Assembly: GCA_905221605.1 (NCBI GenBank)
Contig: CAJNDS010000729.1
Coordinates: 1 to 64,000 of the forward strand
Origin: Symbiodinium natans
Taxonomy: Eukaryota > Sar > Dinophyceae > Suessiales > Symbiodiniaceae
Direction: 5' to 3'
DNA: 64,000 nucleotides
Positions 53,483-64,000 of this stretch are shown one piece after another; within the stretch, counting starts at the first letter, position 1; each line of letters begins with the position of its first letter. Made by a program: the position numbers and the translations under genes. The notes beneath the pieces were generated by a model. It searched no databases and had not been told where the DNA came from. It saw only the letters and a list, made by a program, of their open reading frames with translations.

Positions 53483-53680
53483 TTGTCTCACGCCACGCAA
53501 AAAAGAACAGGACCGAAACGTGGCGCTAGGCAAAAAAAGGAGATGCGTTGCCAACACGACTATGTGCTCCACCATACCCATTCCATGAAAAATGAGTTTA
53601 TGCCCAAGCCTCTCTCGAAGCCGGATCAAGCGAGACGAGCAATAGCAAGGAATAGCTAGCTGACCCCCCCTTTCGACGAC

Positions 53681-54298
53681 ATGGCCTCAACCTCTGCTAT
53701 GGAGAAAAACACACACTGTCAGGAGCCCCACGTCTCACGGTCCCAAAAAGATGATTTCCAACACGCGGGAAGTCATTTCGATAAACGAAGAAGAAGAAGA
53801 AGAAGAAGCAGGAACAGCAGGACTCCTTCCGAACCTCGCGCCCGTCGACAACAACCAGTCGTCCAAGAACCATGGCTCGCCAAAACAGAAGATCCAATCA
53901 ACGTCATACAAAGAAAGACGAACAAGGCATCAGCTGTTGCCAGGGGATTTTGGTGCCCATCACAGAAACACATACAGACCTGGCTACAGATCATGAGCAA
54001 GAAGCGGAAACACATGTACACCGAACCCTTCGGAGACCTGATGACCAGCATGGGATGGACGGCCAAAAAAGTTCACAAATGGTTCCACTACCCCTCCTTC
54101 AAGACTCTGTGGACTTCAACACAGCGCCCACGGGCGCTGGCGTCCAATATACAGCAGCAAGCAAGCGTCGATCTCTTGAAGCAAGGCGGGCGAAAGTGCA
54201 TGCAGTTCCACTTCTACGTCCTCGACTACGTCACACGCTGCGACCGCTTCACTCGCTGTAACTTAAGGCAGCAGACGGACTCGAACCTCTTCGACTGA
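53681..54298 (+). CDS. 'WFHYPSF' family protein 2, 205 aa
   Basis: ATG at 53681. A basic run (DKRRRRRRRSRNSR, encoded by a GAA-rich stretch) and disordered start precede a helical domain from about residue 90 with IQTWLQIMSKKRKHMYTEPF, KWFHYPSFKTLW and GGRKCMQFHFYVLDYV. These last two blocks match the gene at 23944. Both genes have similar length and order, differing mainly in the N-terminal 80 residues. Function unknown; the Arg run suggests nuclear location. Confidence 0.7.
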   Translation: MASTSAMEKNTHCQEPHVSRSQKDDFQHAGSHFDKRRRRRRRSRNSRTPSEPRARRQQPVVQEPWLAKTEDPINVIQRKTNKASAVARGFWCPSQKHIQTWLQIMSKKRKHMYTEPFGDLMTSMGWTAKKVHKWFHYPSFKTLWTSTQRPRALASNIQQQASVDLLKQGGRKCMQFHFYVLDYVTRCDRFTRCNLRQQTDSNLFD

Positions 54299-54682
54299 AC
54301 GGGGTAGCTCCACAGAAGTAACACCGCATATATAATGAAAGTGAAATATCCACCCCACTGCAGAGCACCGGCATGCAGACAATAAAATACACCATTCAAC
54401 AACACCAACACCGTGCTTTTCGAAAGGGACCAGCACAGACCACGAAAAGCAAACGGAAAAAAAGAGGCACTGCACCAATCAACTGATTCCCAGTAGTCGC
54501 GTGACACTTCACGTTGCTGCATAACGAGAAGCAAAAAGTCAGATGGATCTGAATCAGCGCCCACAGCCATGCCACTGAATCGAGTCTCACTCTAACATGA
54601 TCTCTTGATAGTTCACATAACCCCGAACCGAACCCATGCCAAAGCACGTCACGCATCAGATCAGCAGAACAGCCGACAAACG
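54299..54682. other. Unassigned spacer
   Basis: No gene or clear repeat is seen. Confidence 0.5.
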
Positions 54683-55460
54683 ATGTCCAATCCAATCAGC
54701 AGACCTTCACGCTACTCCGAAAATCAACACGGGATCACGTCATCTGTGGACTCATCAGGCATAAGGCAAACCTTGAAAGTTGACAGCAGCCACCTCTGGG
54801 ACCATCGAAATCGGACAGCGATGGGTCCTGCTGGGCCAAATGGACAGAACGGACAGGCCGAAGTCGGTAAACTCTCAGACACCATTTTTCGCCCCTCTAC
54901 TCCTCTACCACGCACCCCCCCCCCCCCTCCCTTGCAGCTCGTCCTGCTAACAGCCTGACAGGACACATGGTTCCAGAAGAAGCACACCAACTTCGGAAAA
55001 GAACTAGCACGAGCACGAAACGTCGAAGTTCTCACCATCACACCACGGAGCTTGGCACGCGTGCAAATGGACCAGCTCACGATGAACGAAAGACGCATCC
55101 ACCATCAGAAATTTCGGTTCCACAAGGACACAGGACAGATACTATCATTCAGATACCACCGACTAATGGATGTCTACTATCGCCTCGGGAAAAACGGCCT
55201 CCTGAGAATCGCCACGGGGAAGACGCCCAACAAGTGCCAGAATACCCCACTCCAGATGAAAAAAAGCAGCGCCGCCCGGCAGAAGACCAAAACAATTTCA
55301 GTAATTAGCCCGTTAGTATGCAAAAAGCACGCAGGACGTCTTGGCAGAGCGATAACATGCACAACATTGTTCCGACCAGGAAGAATATCCGAGACACAGA
55401 GGAGGCGGAGCCACGGACATCACGTCCACGAAAGAGATCAACGTGGACGATCTCATAAAG
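54683..55460 (+). CDS. OTU-RepHel gene, tentative 5' exons
   Basis: Proposed exons: 54683-54856 (ATG start, MSNPISRPSRYSEN), GC donor at 54857; from 54962 after CTGACAG|GAC (DTWFQKKHTNFGKELARARN, EVLTITPR, FRYHRLMDVYYRL) with an unclear 3' end near 55200-55300; and 55380-55460 after CGACCAG|GAA (27 codons ending NVDDLIK). These join in frame to the OTU exon, but the link is inferred from splice signals and reading frame only. An independent short gene is possible. No domain is recognised in this part. Confidence 0.45.
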
Positions 55461-55579
55461 GCAAGCAGCTCCACCGGACCCCCTGTGTAGATCTCCCCCC
55501 CCTCCTCTCCCCAATGTCCCCAATGTCACACCGTCCTGTCTGTAATGCAGTCAATCAAAACAAACAACTGGCGACTCAG

Positions 55580-56629
55580 GAGTACTTCGAAGACCACCTG
55601 CGCCTCCTAAAAATGAAAGGCGACGGCAACTGCCTCTTCCACGCACTGGCATACTCCAGCGACACCACCGGAGCAAACCTACGAGAAAAAATCATCGACT
55701 TCCTGGAGCAAGCAGCACCCGAACAAGAACACTATGAAGACACGTGGCTACAGGAATCAGAATACCTTCGAGCAAGCCAGTACAACTGGGGCGGCGACAC
55801 GGCCATTGTGGCCTTCACTCTCATGGAACAACGGCGTGTATGGGTTCACTGGCCCGACGAAGACAGCCTCATACACTCAATGGAAAGAACCCACGAAGAC
55901 GTGCTCCCAAACCTTCCTACTCAAAATCTAGACGACATCCACCTTTGGTACAACGGAAAAGATCATTACGACCTCCTGATACCCCACACTCCGCAGCACA
56001 AGCAGCCAGCCAATTTTCAAACGACATCGATCACAGACCGACCATCCAACAGCCATCTAGAAACACCCGAGCCACAGAGACAATCGCCATCACTAACAGC
56101 AACAGCAGCAGCACCACCACCACCACTACCACCACCAACAACACCGCCACCACCAACACCAGCACCGGACAATACGTCTACCACGACTGACACACCACCA
56201 CCCCCGCCGCCACCAACGCCAACACAGCCGACACGCCACAAGAGAACCAAAACCAACCAAGCAGAACTCGACAAAAAACCAAAGGCCGCAGCCAAACCAA
56301 AGACCAAGTTCTGCTGCAAAACCAACCAGCAACACACACTCCCGGAACAGGAGTCGACAGAAATCAAGGTAACACCACAACCAAGCATCCTACAAGAACT
56401 CAGCAGAGTCCAGATCGCACCAAACCCGATACACCCACGACGCCTCCTCGAAGACGCGATCCATCACCTGGCTTCAGAAGAGCTGCGTGACGACCCACTT
56501 ATACCGCCAGGAAAAAAAAGAGAGGACATAGACAAGGGAGAAACCTGGCCACGAGTATTTTGTGCGTTCAAAGGATGCAATTGGACGAAGAACAATGGAA
56601 ACGAAGAAGATCTCCATCGTCACGTCGAG
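55580..56629 (+). CDS. OTU-RepHel gene, OTU protease and zinc-finger exon
   Basis: Acceptor CTCAG|GAG at 55579. The OTU domain shows KGDGNCLFHALAYS with catalytic Asp (55622-55624) and Cys (55631-55633), and the later KDHYDLL with His at 55964-55966, so the catalytic set of an OTU deubiquitinase-type cysteine protease is intact. A Pro/Thr linker (about 56095-56240) and a basic stretch follow. The exon ends in CAFKGCNW ... LHRHVE, which the next exon completes to a C2H2 finger. OTU domains occur in Helentron-type transposons. Donor GC at 56630. Confidence 0.8.
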
Positions 56630-57109
56630 GCTGTCAGTAATCAAAACAACACACACACACACATACACAATCACACACACAATCACACACACACAATCAC
56701 ACACACAATCACACACACAATCACACACACAATCACACACACAATCACACAACCACACAATCACACAATCACACACACACACACAATCACACACAATCAC
56801 ACACACACACACACAAAATCACACACACAATCACACACACAATCACACACCATCACACACACGATCACACATACAATCACACATACAATCACACACACAC
56901 ACAATCACACACACAATCACGCACACAATCACGCACACACACAATCACGCACACACACTCACACACACACACACACAATCACACGCACAATCACACACAC
57001 AATCACACACACACACACACACAATCACATACACAGACAAGCGTCAAGAGAAACATATATATATATATATATATATGCTAGATCACACGCATAAGGGATC
57101 CCTGCACAG
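56630..57109 (+). other. Intron (GC-AG) filled by ACACACAATC microsatellite
   Basis: Starts GAG|GCTGTC and ends CACAG|GAA. About 400 of its 480 bases are CA-rich ACACACAATC-type repeats plus a (TA)n run at 57057-57077. Splicing keeps the frame and completes the zinc finger (LHRHVE joined to EAH gives the H-x4-H pair), good internal evidence for the boundary. Confidence 0.75.
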
Positions 57110-59026
57110 GAAGCACACTACGAGAAGTTGAAGCCCGCAATGGAGCACATGCCAAAGCCAAAGCCCAAAGATATCATCAGGAGCATCTATAACGAAGCTG
57201 TCGCCACCGTCTGCCGCAAGCAAGCCCCCCCGGCCGGCTGCTCCCGAGACCGCTCGGCACTCAAAAGCTTCACGAATGCCACGACCGAGAACCGAATCGA
57301 AGCCCTCATCTGCTTCAGCTGCGCGTGCATCCACACGCGCGTGGACGAAATAAACGAAGCCAACAGCATCGACTGGTACCCCATCCTCGAATCCCTGGAT
57401 TCAAAAGAAGAAACAGAGGCAAGAACGAACAATCTCTACAAAATACTCAGCCTACAAAAATACCTGGACACCTACGACACCCTAGCTGGAGACATCAAGC
57501 TAAGCTCTCTCACAGACTTTCACAACTGGCAAGTGAACATCCCTGGTCACGGCGCAGTACTCTGCTGCCCAGAAGATCACCAATGCACCGCCCATCCAGA
57601 GCACCCCAGCCTTCACACGCTATGCGAAAAGTGCGAAGTGCCACTGTGCAAAGATTGCGCCCAACACCTAAGAAAGGGACAGCTACCGCCCCTGAGCCTG
57701 TGCAATGACATGTGGACGGGATTCGCCCCCGAACGCCTCTACAAAGAAAACGTGACAGTGATGGAAATGATCTGCGCCAGCCCCTGCGTAACCACCCTAA
57801 TCTGCTTCTCCATGGAAGCACGATATGGAGAAGAAGAAAGAGGAACCACAGCAGCCCTCGACGCCAAGGCCCACGCAGCACTCCATCGACTGGGAGCAAG
57901 AGGAAACGCACTCACTTTCCCGATGCCCTGGGAAGAACTTCTCACAAACCTCAAGGACGCACTGAACTCCGAAGAAAGTCCACCACAACTACCACGCACA
58001 GGAAAGCAGCTGGGAGAAATCGTAAGAGTCCTTCTGAAAACGAACAAAACGCGCAAAACGACTGCCTCCGAATTGAAGACGCTCATTCACCAGGCCACTG
58101 TGCGCCGAGAGGTGGTCGTGCAGCTGATCCTCGACATGAAGAAGTCGGGCCATCCAGCCTTCCAGAAGACACGAGCAGAGAACATACAAAGAACGGCCAG
58201 CGAGCTCCCAGAAGACGGCATTCCACCCGAAGTCCTAAAAGTAATCGAGGTCATGCAAAACAGCGACGACTGGGGAAAGCTACAACCACAAAAAGCCGCA
58301 ACACCCGTGGACCACCCTCACGAAGATGAATCGAAAGCCGGCGAAATATTTGCCAGCCAACGCGCGCAAGGCATCTTGGCCGAAGGACGCAGCGAGGAAC
58401 GAGAAAATCAAAACTCAATCGCCGTCGCGGCCTTAAACAATCTCCGAGACCAACTGACACCACAGCTGCACAAAAAGATGGACACCTTCGAAGTCAGAAC
58501 GGGCAACCAGCTCATCGACCAGTTTGAACCTATGTACTTCGCCACCGCTTTCTGCTTCTGCTTCAGCTACGCCACAGCCTGTCCCGACGTGCAAGACACC
58601 CGAACACAAAAAGCAGAAGATGACCGCAACGAGAGGGGCATCACAAACAGACGCAGCCGAGACCCCAACGCACCACCCGTCCACATTCACGCCTGGGCGG
58701 CAGCCATGCTACGTCGCGCCGAAACACAGTTTAGACGAGACTGGACATTCGGCTTCACGACCTGGAACTTCCTCTTCCGAACCATGGTAAACCTGCAACA
58801 AAACACCTTCATGTATGCAACGATCGACGAACAGGGCGACCACCGGAAATTCAGCAACCTCGAAATACTTCACGGACTGAACGAAATCCAGAACGCGCTC
58901 CATCACGGCAAGTACATGGACATCAGCAACCAGATCAAGCCCGTCAAAGGCGATCTGAGCAAGGTCAAGTACAGCATCGGCCTATCCGAAGCCGCAAAGA
59001 AGGCCCGATCCCTGGCACACATCCGA
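57110..59026 (+). CDS. OTU-RepHel gene, Cys-rich (DUF6570-like) exon
   Basis: 639 codons. Starts EAHYEKLKPAMEHMP. At about 57560-57800 lies a zinc-binding region (CCPEDHQC, LCEKCEVPLCKDCAQHLRKG, QLPPLSLCNDMWTGFAPERL), matching the Cys-rich block that precedes Rep in many Helitron proteins (DUF6570-like: C-x2-C, a KG-x-x-PP-x-SL-x-N step, then W-x-G-x-x-P-x-x-L). A helical region with YKENVTVMEMICASPCVTTL follows. The end (LSKVKYSIGLSEAAKKARSL) leads into the Rep domain. The frame runs past the proposed GT donor at 59027 only through Phe/Leu-rich intron sequence. Confidence 0.8.
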
Positions 59027-59207
59027 GTGGCATCTATCTCTGGTTTTCTCTCTTTCTTTCTCTCCTTCTCTTTGTTGTTTTTTATGTTATTGTTTTTGTT
59101 GGTCATCTTTTGTTCTCTCTCTTACATCATTTTTAGACTCTCTTCTGCTCTCTGACAAAAAGAACAACCAGTATGCGTTTCCCACACGTCAAAAGCCACA
59201 CGTGCAG

Positions 59208-59351
59208 GTGCTGGACAACTGCACGGCACGCTGCCGCAACATTCCGGGCACCCACGACGTCAGAAGCATCATGAGACAAGAAACTCACGCCAATCGAATT
59301 TGCTACGGGACGCCGCTCTTCGTAACCTTCTCCCCCTCCGAAAGAGACTCC
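59208..59351 (+). CDS. OTU-RepHel gene, Rep exon 1
   Basis: 48 codons between CGTGCAG|GTG and a GC donor at TCC|GCATCT. It encodes NIPGTHDVRSIMRQETHANR and YGTPLFVTFSPSERDS, the first Rep motif of Helitron proteins (PLFVTFSP). The exact ends were chosen because they give continuous Rep-like sequence (FSPSERDS then VLMVRLARA) in phase 0. The preceding intron (59027-59207, GT-AG) contains a pyrimidine tract. Confidence 0.7.
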
Positions 59352-59531
59352 GCATCTTGGTTTGAAAACGAACAGAACAAAACCCTGACCAGCCTTCTTC
59401 TCTAAGCACACAAACACATGCAAAACGACAGTGAATATCCGATCACTAAAAATGATCCCACGAAGACCGGCGAATAACCACGCGCCACCACCGCCGCCAA
59501 AAAACATAACAAGAACAGCAACACCACGCAG

Positions 59532-59942
59532 GTCCTCATGGTGCGCCTGGCAAGAGCTAGAGAATGCGATCCCGCCACCACCGAAGAAGCCACCAGGTCA
59601 TATCAGTCCAAAAACAAACCGGATCTCAACGTGGAGTACTACAGCCTCGATCCGGAAAAACTGATGACTCAACTGCCCGCCTATGACGAGCGCCGAGCCA
59701 TGCTAGCCAAGGACCCGTTAGCATGCGCGGAAGGCTTCCGCGTGCTCGTGCAACTGGCCATGCGGCACCTATTCGGAGTAAGATTCTGTCCCAATTGTCC
59801 CGAATGCGCAATGACCAACAATCCTTGCACAGACGCCTTCGGCAGCAACGCCATGGCATGCGGAGGAATCTTCGGACGCGTAGACTCCGTCTATGGCTCG
59901 ATCGAGTGTCAGAAAAGCGGAAGCCTGCACATCCACTTCCAG
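59532..59942 (+). CDS. OTU-RepHel gene, Rep exon 2 (HUH motif)
   Basis: 137 codons from ACGCAG|GTC. Has LPAYDERRAMLAKDPLACAE-GFR, a Cys-rich turn (FCPNCPEC), GGIFGRVDSVYGSIECQKSG and SLHIHFQ. HIH at 59928-59936 is the HUH metal-binding motif of rolling-circle Rep nucleases (His-hydrophobic-His). Ends at CAG|GTCCGA (GT donor at 59943). Confidence 0.85.
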
Positions 59943-60288
59943 GTCCGAACCACAAAGAAAGGAACTGTTCAATGACCCAACTCAAAGTACACACGGGCAC
60001 AAGCACATACTCGCACGTTCACCCTCTCCCCCCCTCTGACACCACACAAAAAAACATATAAAAATCACATACTACAAATGTATACACTACGCCCAAATCT
60101 TTCACAGTCCCACAATGTAACCACCTATCCACATCACAACCCCACAGGTGCACACACAAACACAGAAAGATTCACATACAGAAAAACATACACACACACA
60201 CACACAGAGACACACACAGACACACACAGACACACACAGACACACACAGACACACACAGACACACACAGACACACACAGACACACACA

Positions 60289-60322
<34 letters not shown>

Positions 60323-60333
60323 GACTTGCACAG
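59943..60333 (+). other. Intron (GT-AG) with ACACACAG microsatellite
   Basis: 391 bases. About 140 at 60180-60320 are ACACACAG or CA repeats. Splicing joins SLHIHFQ to VFVQSFHQF in phase 0, continuous Rep sequence. Without splicing the upstream frame stops soon after the donor. Confidence 0.8.
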
Positions 60334-63279
60334 GTTTTCGTGCAGAGCTTCCACCAATTCAGACCCATCGCCGATCTGCAGAAACTGAGTTCAGAGCAAC
60401 AGATGAAAATGCTGAAGCAGTACCAAAACTACGTTTCACACGTCTCCCGCACCGTGTATTCCAACCCAGAAGAATGGCAACGACATCGCCACGAAACCGA
60501 AGCAGCCTGGCCAGCTTTCCGCAGCTCAACGCTCGCGCTCAGCCGTCCCGACTATCAAAGCGACAGCAAGCTGCCTGCCGAGACCTGGAGACAGCTCTAC
60601 CTAAACGAAGACGTCGAAAAACTCCAACAGCTAAAACAACACCACGTCCACCTTCCCAACACACCCGACGGACCTCCCATGCCACTACGCCACTGCAAAG
60701 ACCCCAAAGATCCCACCAAATGCAAAGCCGGCTTCCCACGAGACAAGCGCCTAACAGACAAAAGCCTCCTCATCTGCAAGGGCCTAGCAGAAAACATGGA
60801 CATGCCAACCAAGGGCAAACGCAGCGCCTTAGGCCTGCTCTGGGGGCCTTGCAACGACGCGAACCTCAACGGCACCCATCCAGCCATGCTCGCAGCACTA
60901 CGATGCAATAGCGACGTCCAGGTCCCATACCGCTTCCCCATCACCCAACAATTCCACGATCCCGCCTGCTGCGATGAAAACTGCACAAGCGAAGACAACA
61001 TCTGGGAAATCATGCGCCAAGCCCAGATCAACCAGTCCGCGCAGGCCGGCTACGCCTGCGACTACCAGTGCAAGCGCCTGCCCATCGCCATCAACGAAGT
61101 GCACGAATGGAACAAAAGCCAAGCCGCGCAAGAACACGACCTGACCAAGGAACTGCAGCACAACCCCAACACCGGATACGTCGGGGCACGCACAGCCAAA
61201 AGACTCGCCACAGATTGCTATGCCCGAGGCGTGGTCCGTGGAGCCGTGGAATGCACCAACCTCGTCCAGCACGCCGGCCATCTGGACCCCACCAAAGCTG
61301 AGGCAGTGAAAACGAGCCCATGCCAACAAATCAACCTACATCACGGACTCCAGTTGCTCGAGGAAATCGTGACCACCAACCAACCCAGACAAGAACAAGC
61401 AATGATTTGTAAAGACACCAGAAAAACCTGCAACCGCCAAGCCATTCCCAAGCCCGCGTTCTGGACCATCTACGCTCATCGAGGACGGCGACCTGAGGTG
61501 AGCCCCTTGTCCGCCTACGAGTTTCTCAGATACTACAGCACGAAGATGGCAACTCGGCCTCACCACCTCGAGCAACAACCAGGTGACGCAGCGCAACCAC
61601 GACCCAAGAAATACCACGCCTACCTCACCGAAGCCGGCTCGAAACAAATTAATGCAGGAACCTTCTGGCAGAAGCTCCAACCCGGCTTGCACTATCGAAT
61701 ACACGAACGCGGAGATGACGACTGGATGCCCATGAGTCCCATGACGGATGATCCAACGCACGAACCGTTCCGACACGACTGGATCATCGTACCCCGACCA
61801 AGGCCACATGTTCCTGTAGTGTTCAAAGCCACGTACGGACGAAACGACGAAGAGCACGCGAAACGCCTCCTGGTTCTCTTCCGACCCTGGAGCGGCACCA
61901 AAAATGACGCCACCGACGAAGCTCCGTACATAGGCACGCTAAAAGGTCCCGACACGACAACCTGGAAGGAGGCCCTCATGAGATGGGCGACCCACACAGG
62001 CTGGGCCACGGAGGAAGTCAAGCGCTACGTCCTGAACTACGCTTTCACCTTCTGTCTACCACGCCAACTGCAAATAAACAACGACCTCTGCTGCAACAGC
62101 GACAACGATAACTTAGAAGACATCATGTATCACTTCGAAGACGACGACTTGCAACTCGCCAAAACCACGAGGGTTCGAGGAGCCGAAGACGATAACGACG
62201 ACCCAGAAGCCACGGCTCCGGAACCTTCAGAAGACGCAACAGCAACAACGACCACAATGAAACGAGGCCAGCTTACAAAAAACATGTTTGATCTCAGCCA
62301 AAAGATCTGGCTTTCACACACACCAGAAAGCAACCCGCTGTCCAAAATGGCTGCGACACAGAACTCGCTGCTGAAGTCCTCACCCGGCGTAGCGGACCCA
62401 GACAAGCTGATCCAAGCAGCAAAAGACTCGCGCAGACTACAAACATCGACCGAGCAGCAGCAACAAACAGGCCTCCACCACCCTTACCAACGACCCGTCG
62501 TAACCCACCAGAACAGAATCACCGCAGACAAACTACACACATGGCTAAACAGCAAGAAAATTCAGTCCACTTTAAACGAACAACAAAAAAGCTTCATGCA
62601 ACTGATCGTAAACAGGATTCTAGTGGAATACAACCTGACGCCAAGCAACGACACCAGACTGCAAGCGGACGAGCCGCTCGTCTGGCTTCTCCACGGCGGT
62701 CCGGGCAGCGGCAAAACCCACGTTCTCAAATGCATGCGTGCGCTTTTCCAAGATGTCCTCGGCTACGTCCAGGGAATCGACTTCGAGACCGCCGCGTTCC
62801 AGGCAACCAACGCCGCAGACATCCGCGGAAAGACGCTCCACGCCAGTTGCGGACTCTCCATGGGGCGCCACAGCCTCGACAAGGGCATGTCTCCAGACAC
62901 CGCCAAGCGCATAGCCCTCTGGCGATGGTTAATCATCGACGAAATCGGCATGGTCAGCGCCACGCTCCTCACACAAATCGAAGCTCGCATTCGCAGCGCC
63001 ACCCCAGCCGCCAGCCGCTGGAAGCACGACGTCACGGGACGAGTGAGACCCTTCGCCGGCCTCAACGTCGTGTTTCTCGGCGATTTCAACCAACTACCGC
63101 CTCCAGAAGGTGGCAGCCTCGTGGACATACCAGCCTACCTGAAACCTGCAAGCAGCCAAGCACAAGTAGCGGCGGATCCACTGATTCAAGCAGGCCGGGA
63201 GCTCGTCTGGTGCGGAGCATTGCAAGGCGTAACCGAACTCGTGCAAAAAGAGCGCTGCAAGGACAAATGGTGGAACGAG
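60334..63279 (+). CDS. OTU-RepHel gene, Rep Y2 and Pif1-like helicase exon
   Basis: 982 codons from TTGCACAG|GTT. Rep continues with VFVQSFHQF and the catalytic tyrosine pair in GYACDYQCKR (Tyr codons 61051-61053 and 61063-61065), as in two-tyrosine Helitron Reps. A middle region of about 500 residues is followed by the helicase: Walker A GGPGSGKTH (62695-62721), Walker B LIIDEIGMVS (Asp-Glu 62938-62943), motif III VVFLGDFNQLPP (to 63102). These are Pif1/RecD-type SF1 motifs. All catalytic residues inspected are intact. Ends at GAG|GCACAA (GC donor at 63280). Confidence 0.9.
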
Positions 63280-63465
63280 GCACAATGCACTTCGAAAAAA
63301 AAAAACAAACAAAAGACTCCCAACCAGGTCAAAGCATCCAAAAGAACAAAACACTCACCACATCAAGTAAAACGTCCACACATTGCCTCATCCTCTCGAA
63401 TTCCCGCCCATACCCCCCTGAACCTCCTACCCCCCCACCCCCCCAATCCCTGCTTCTCCTGACAG
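63280..63465 (+). other. Intron (GC-AG)
   Basis: 186 bases, starting GCACAATG and ending in a C-rich tract with CTGACAG|GTC. Splicing joins CKDKWWNE to VVAEMRSGRLSETNW, the expected helicase spacing. The unspliced frame instead gives a Lys/Pro-rich tail and stops. Confidence 0.85.
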
Positions 63466-64000
63466 GTCGTCGCCGAGATGCGTTCAGGCCGCCTGTCTGA
63501 AACCAACTGGAAGTACTTGCACGGCCAGCACGTCGATGGATGCACCCTGACCGAAGCCGAAAAAAGAAGCCGCAAACGAGTCATCGACTCACCACAAGAC
63601 CCACGACTGAGCGAAGACAAATTCCTGTGCGGCACAGTCATCGTTGCCAACAACGACGCAAAGTATCAAATCAACAAAGACCGAGCCGCCAGCTTCGCCC
63701 AAGCCACGGGCCTTCCCCTCCGCTGGTCCGTCGCACGAGACAAAGCCGGCACAGAAGTCATGCAAACCCAAGCGTGCGACAAAACCGCCAAAATTCGCTG
63801 GTTACGCTACCACGACATGGACACAGAAGGGCTCCTGGGCATGCTGCCTTTGGCAATCGGATTGCCAGTGCAACTCACCCAGCACATCGACCGCTCCGAC
63901 AAGTACCTGCTGAAAGGTCGCCTCGGCTATGTTCACTCCTGGGAATGGCCGGAAAATCAACAACAACCACGAGTAGTGTCATCGATCCGCAAAAAGAATA
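63466..64000 (+). CDS. OTU-RepHel gene, helicase C-terminal exon (runs off window)
   Basis: Open to the right edge. VVAEMRSGRLSETNWKYLHG, then GTVIVANNDAKYQINKDRAA and LPLAIGLPVQLTQHIDRSDK-YLLKGRLGYV correspond to the later helicase region (a 'LxxGMPVMLxxNI...NGxxGxV'-type motif of Pif1 and Helitron helicases). The end of the gene and any element terminus lie beyond 64000. Confidence 0.85.

Noticed and set aside
52705-53629. Leu/Ser/Phe-rich + frame and Glu/Arg/Lys-rich - frame resembling membrane or coiled-coil proteins
   Set aside because: Direct translation of the (TTTCTCTC)n array, with no coding sequence outside it.
59027-59155. Phe/Leu-rich hydrophobic tail as a membrane anchor of the transposase
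   Set aside because: It starts at a GT donor, is pyrimidine-rich DNA typical of an intron, and removing it joins two Rep segments in frame.
60148-60333. N-terminal His/Thr repeat on the helicase exon
   Set aside because: It is intronic ACACACAG microsatellite read through; the exon begins after the CAG at 60333.

Overview
The window looks like one chromosome end of a protist with plant-type telomeres, most likely a dinoflagellate (Symbiodiniaceae-like). The evidence is: CCCTAAA arrays whose C-rich strand reads away from the left edge; almost every credible gene between 22 and 64 kb on the + strand; and introns in the best-resolved gene that mostly use GC donors, always with an AG|G acceptor. 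Species and chromosome cannot be named from the sequence alone.

Region 1 (1-15.4 kb) is subtelomeric satellite with no credible gene. It holds a degenerate decamer array, G-rich minisatellites, a TG/CA minisatellite present in both orientations, a 29-bp palindromic repeat present in both orientations, two duplicated 40-bp satellite blocks, a 181-bp satellite of about 16 copies, a TTTTGGGCCTAGGG array, and several interstitial telomeric arrays. Long open frames here come from repeats whose period or composition avoids stop codons; I do not call them genes.

Region 2 (15-30.1 kb) contains two direct copies of a segmental duplication (about 15.0-19.8 and 25.2-30.1 kb, offset about 10.2 kb). Each copy is built from tRNA-derived SINE-like units, 55-56-bp repeats, and many copies of a small hairpin (TTTGTC...GACAAA). 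Copy A carries an extra piece of about 1.3 kb with a broken multi-exon gene fragment. Small genes lie between the copies (22.2-24.5 kb).

Region 3 (30.6-54.3 kb) is a dense + strand cluster of mostly single-exon genes in small paralogous families. They are ubiquitin-like proteins (some degenerate), ASCH-domain proteins, an unrecognised 'CPWG' family with three members beside the ASCH genes, a PD-(D/E)XK nuclease-like protein, a double ubiquitin-like/zinc-cluster protein, two intact ubiquitin-like/ankyrin genes flanking a decayed copy, and a 'WFHYPSF' family (24 and 54 kb).

Region 4 (54.7-64 kb, running off the right edge) is a large multi-exon gene for a Helitron/Helentron-type transposase: OTU cysteine protease, C2H2 finger, a Cys-rich block resembling DUF6570, HUH-Y2 Rep nuclease and Pif1-like helicase. 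Its visible catalytic residues are intact. Five of the seven introns I propose begin with GC, all sit between codons, and two are filled with microsatellite. The combination of ubiquitin-like, OTU, ASCH and nuclease genes beside an apparently intact RepHel gene is the most interesting biology here; a joint mobile or conflict-related role is inference only.
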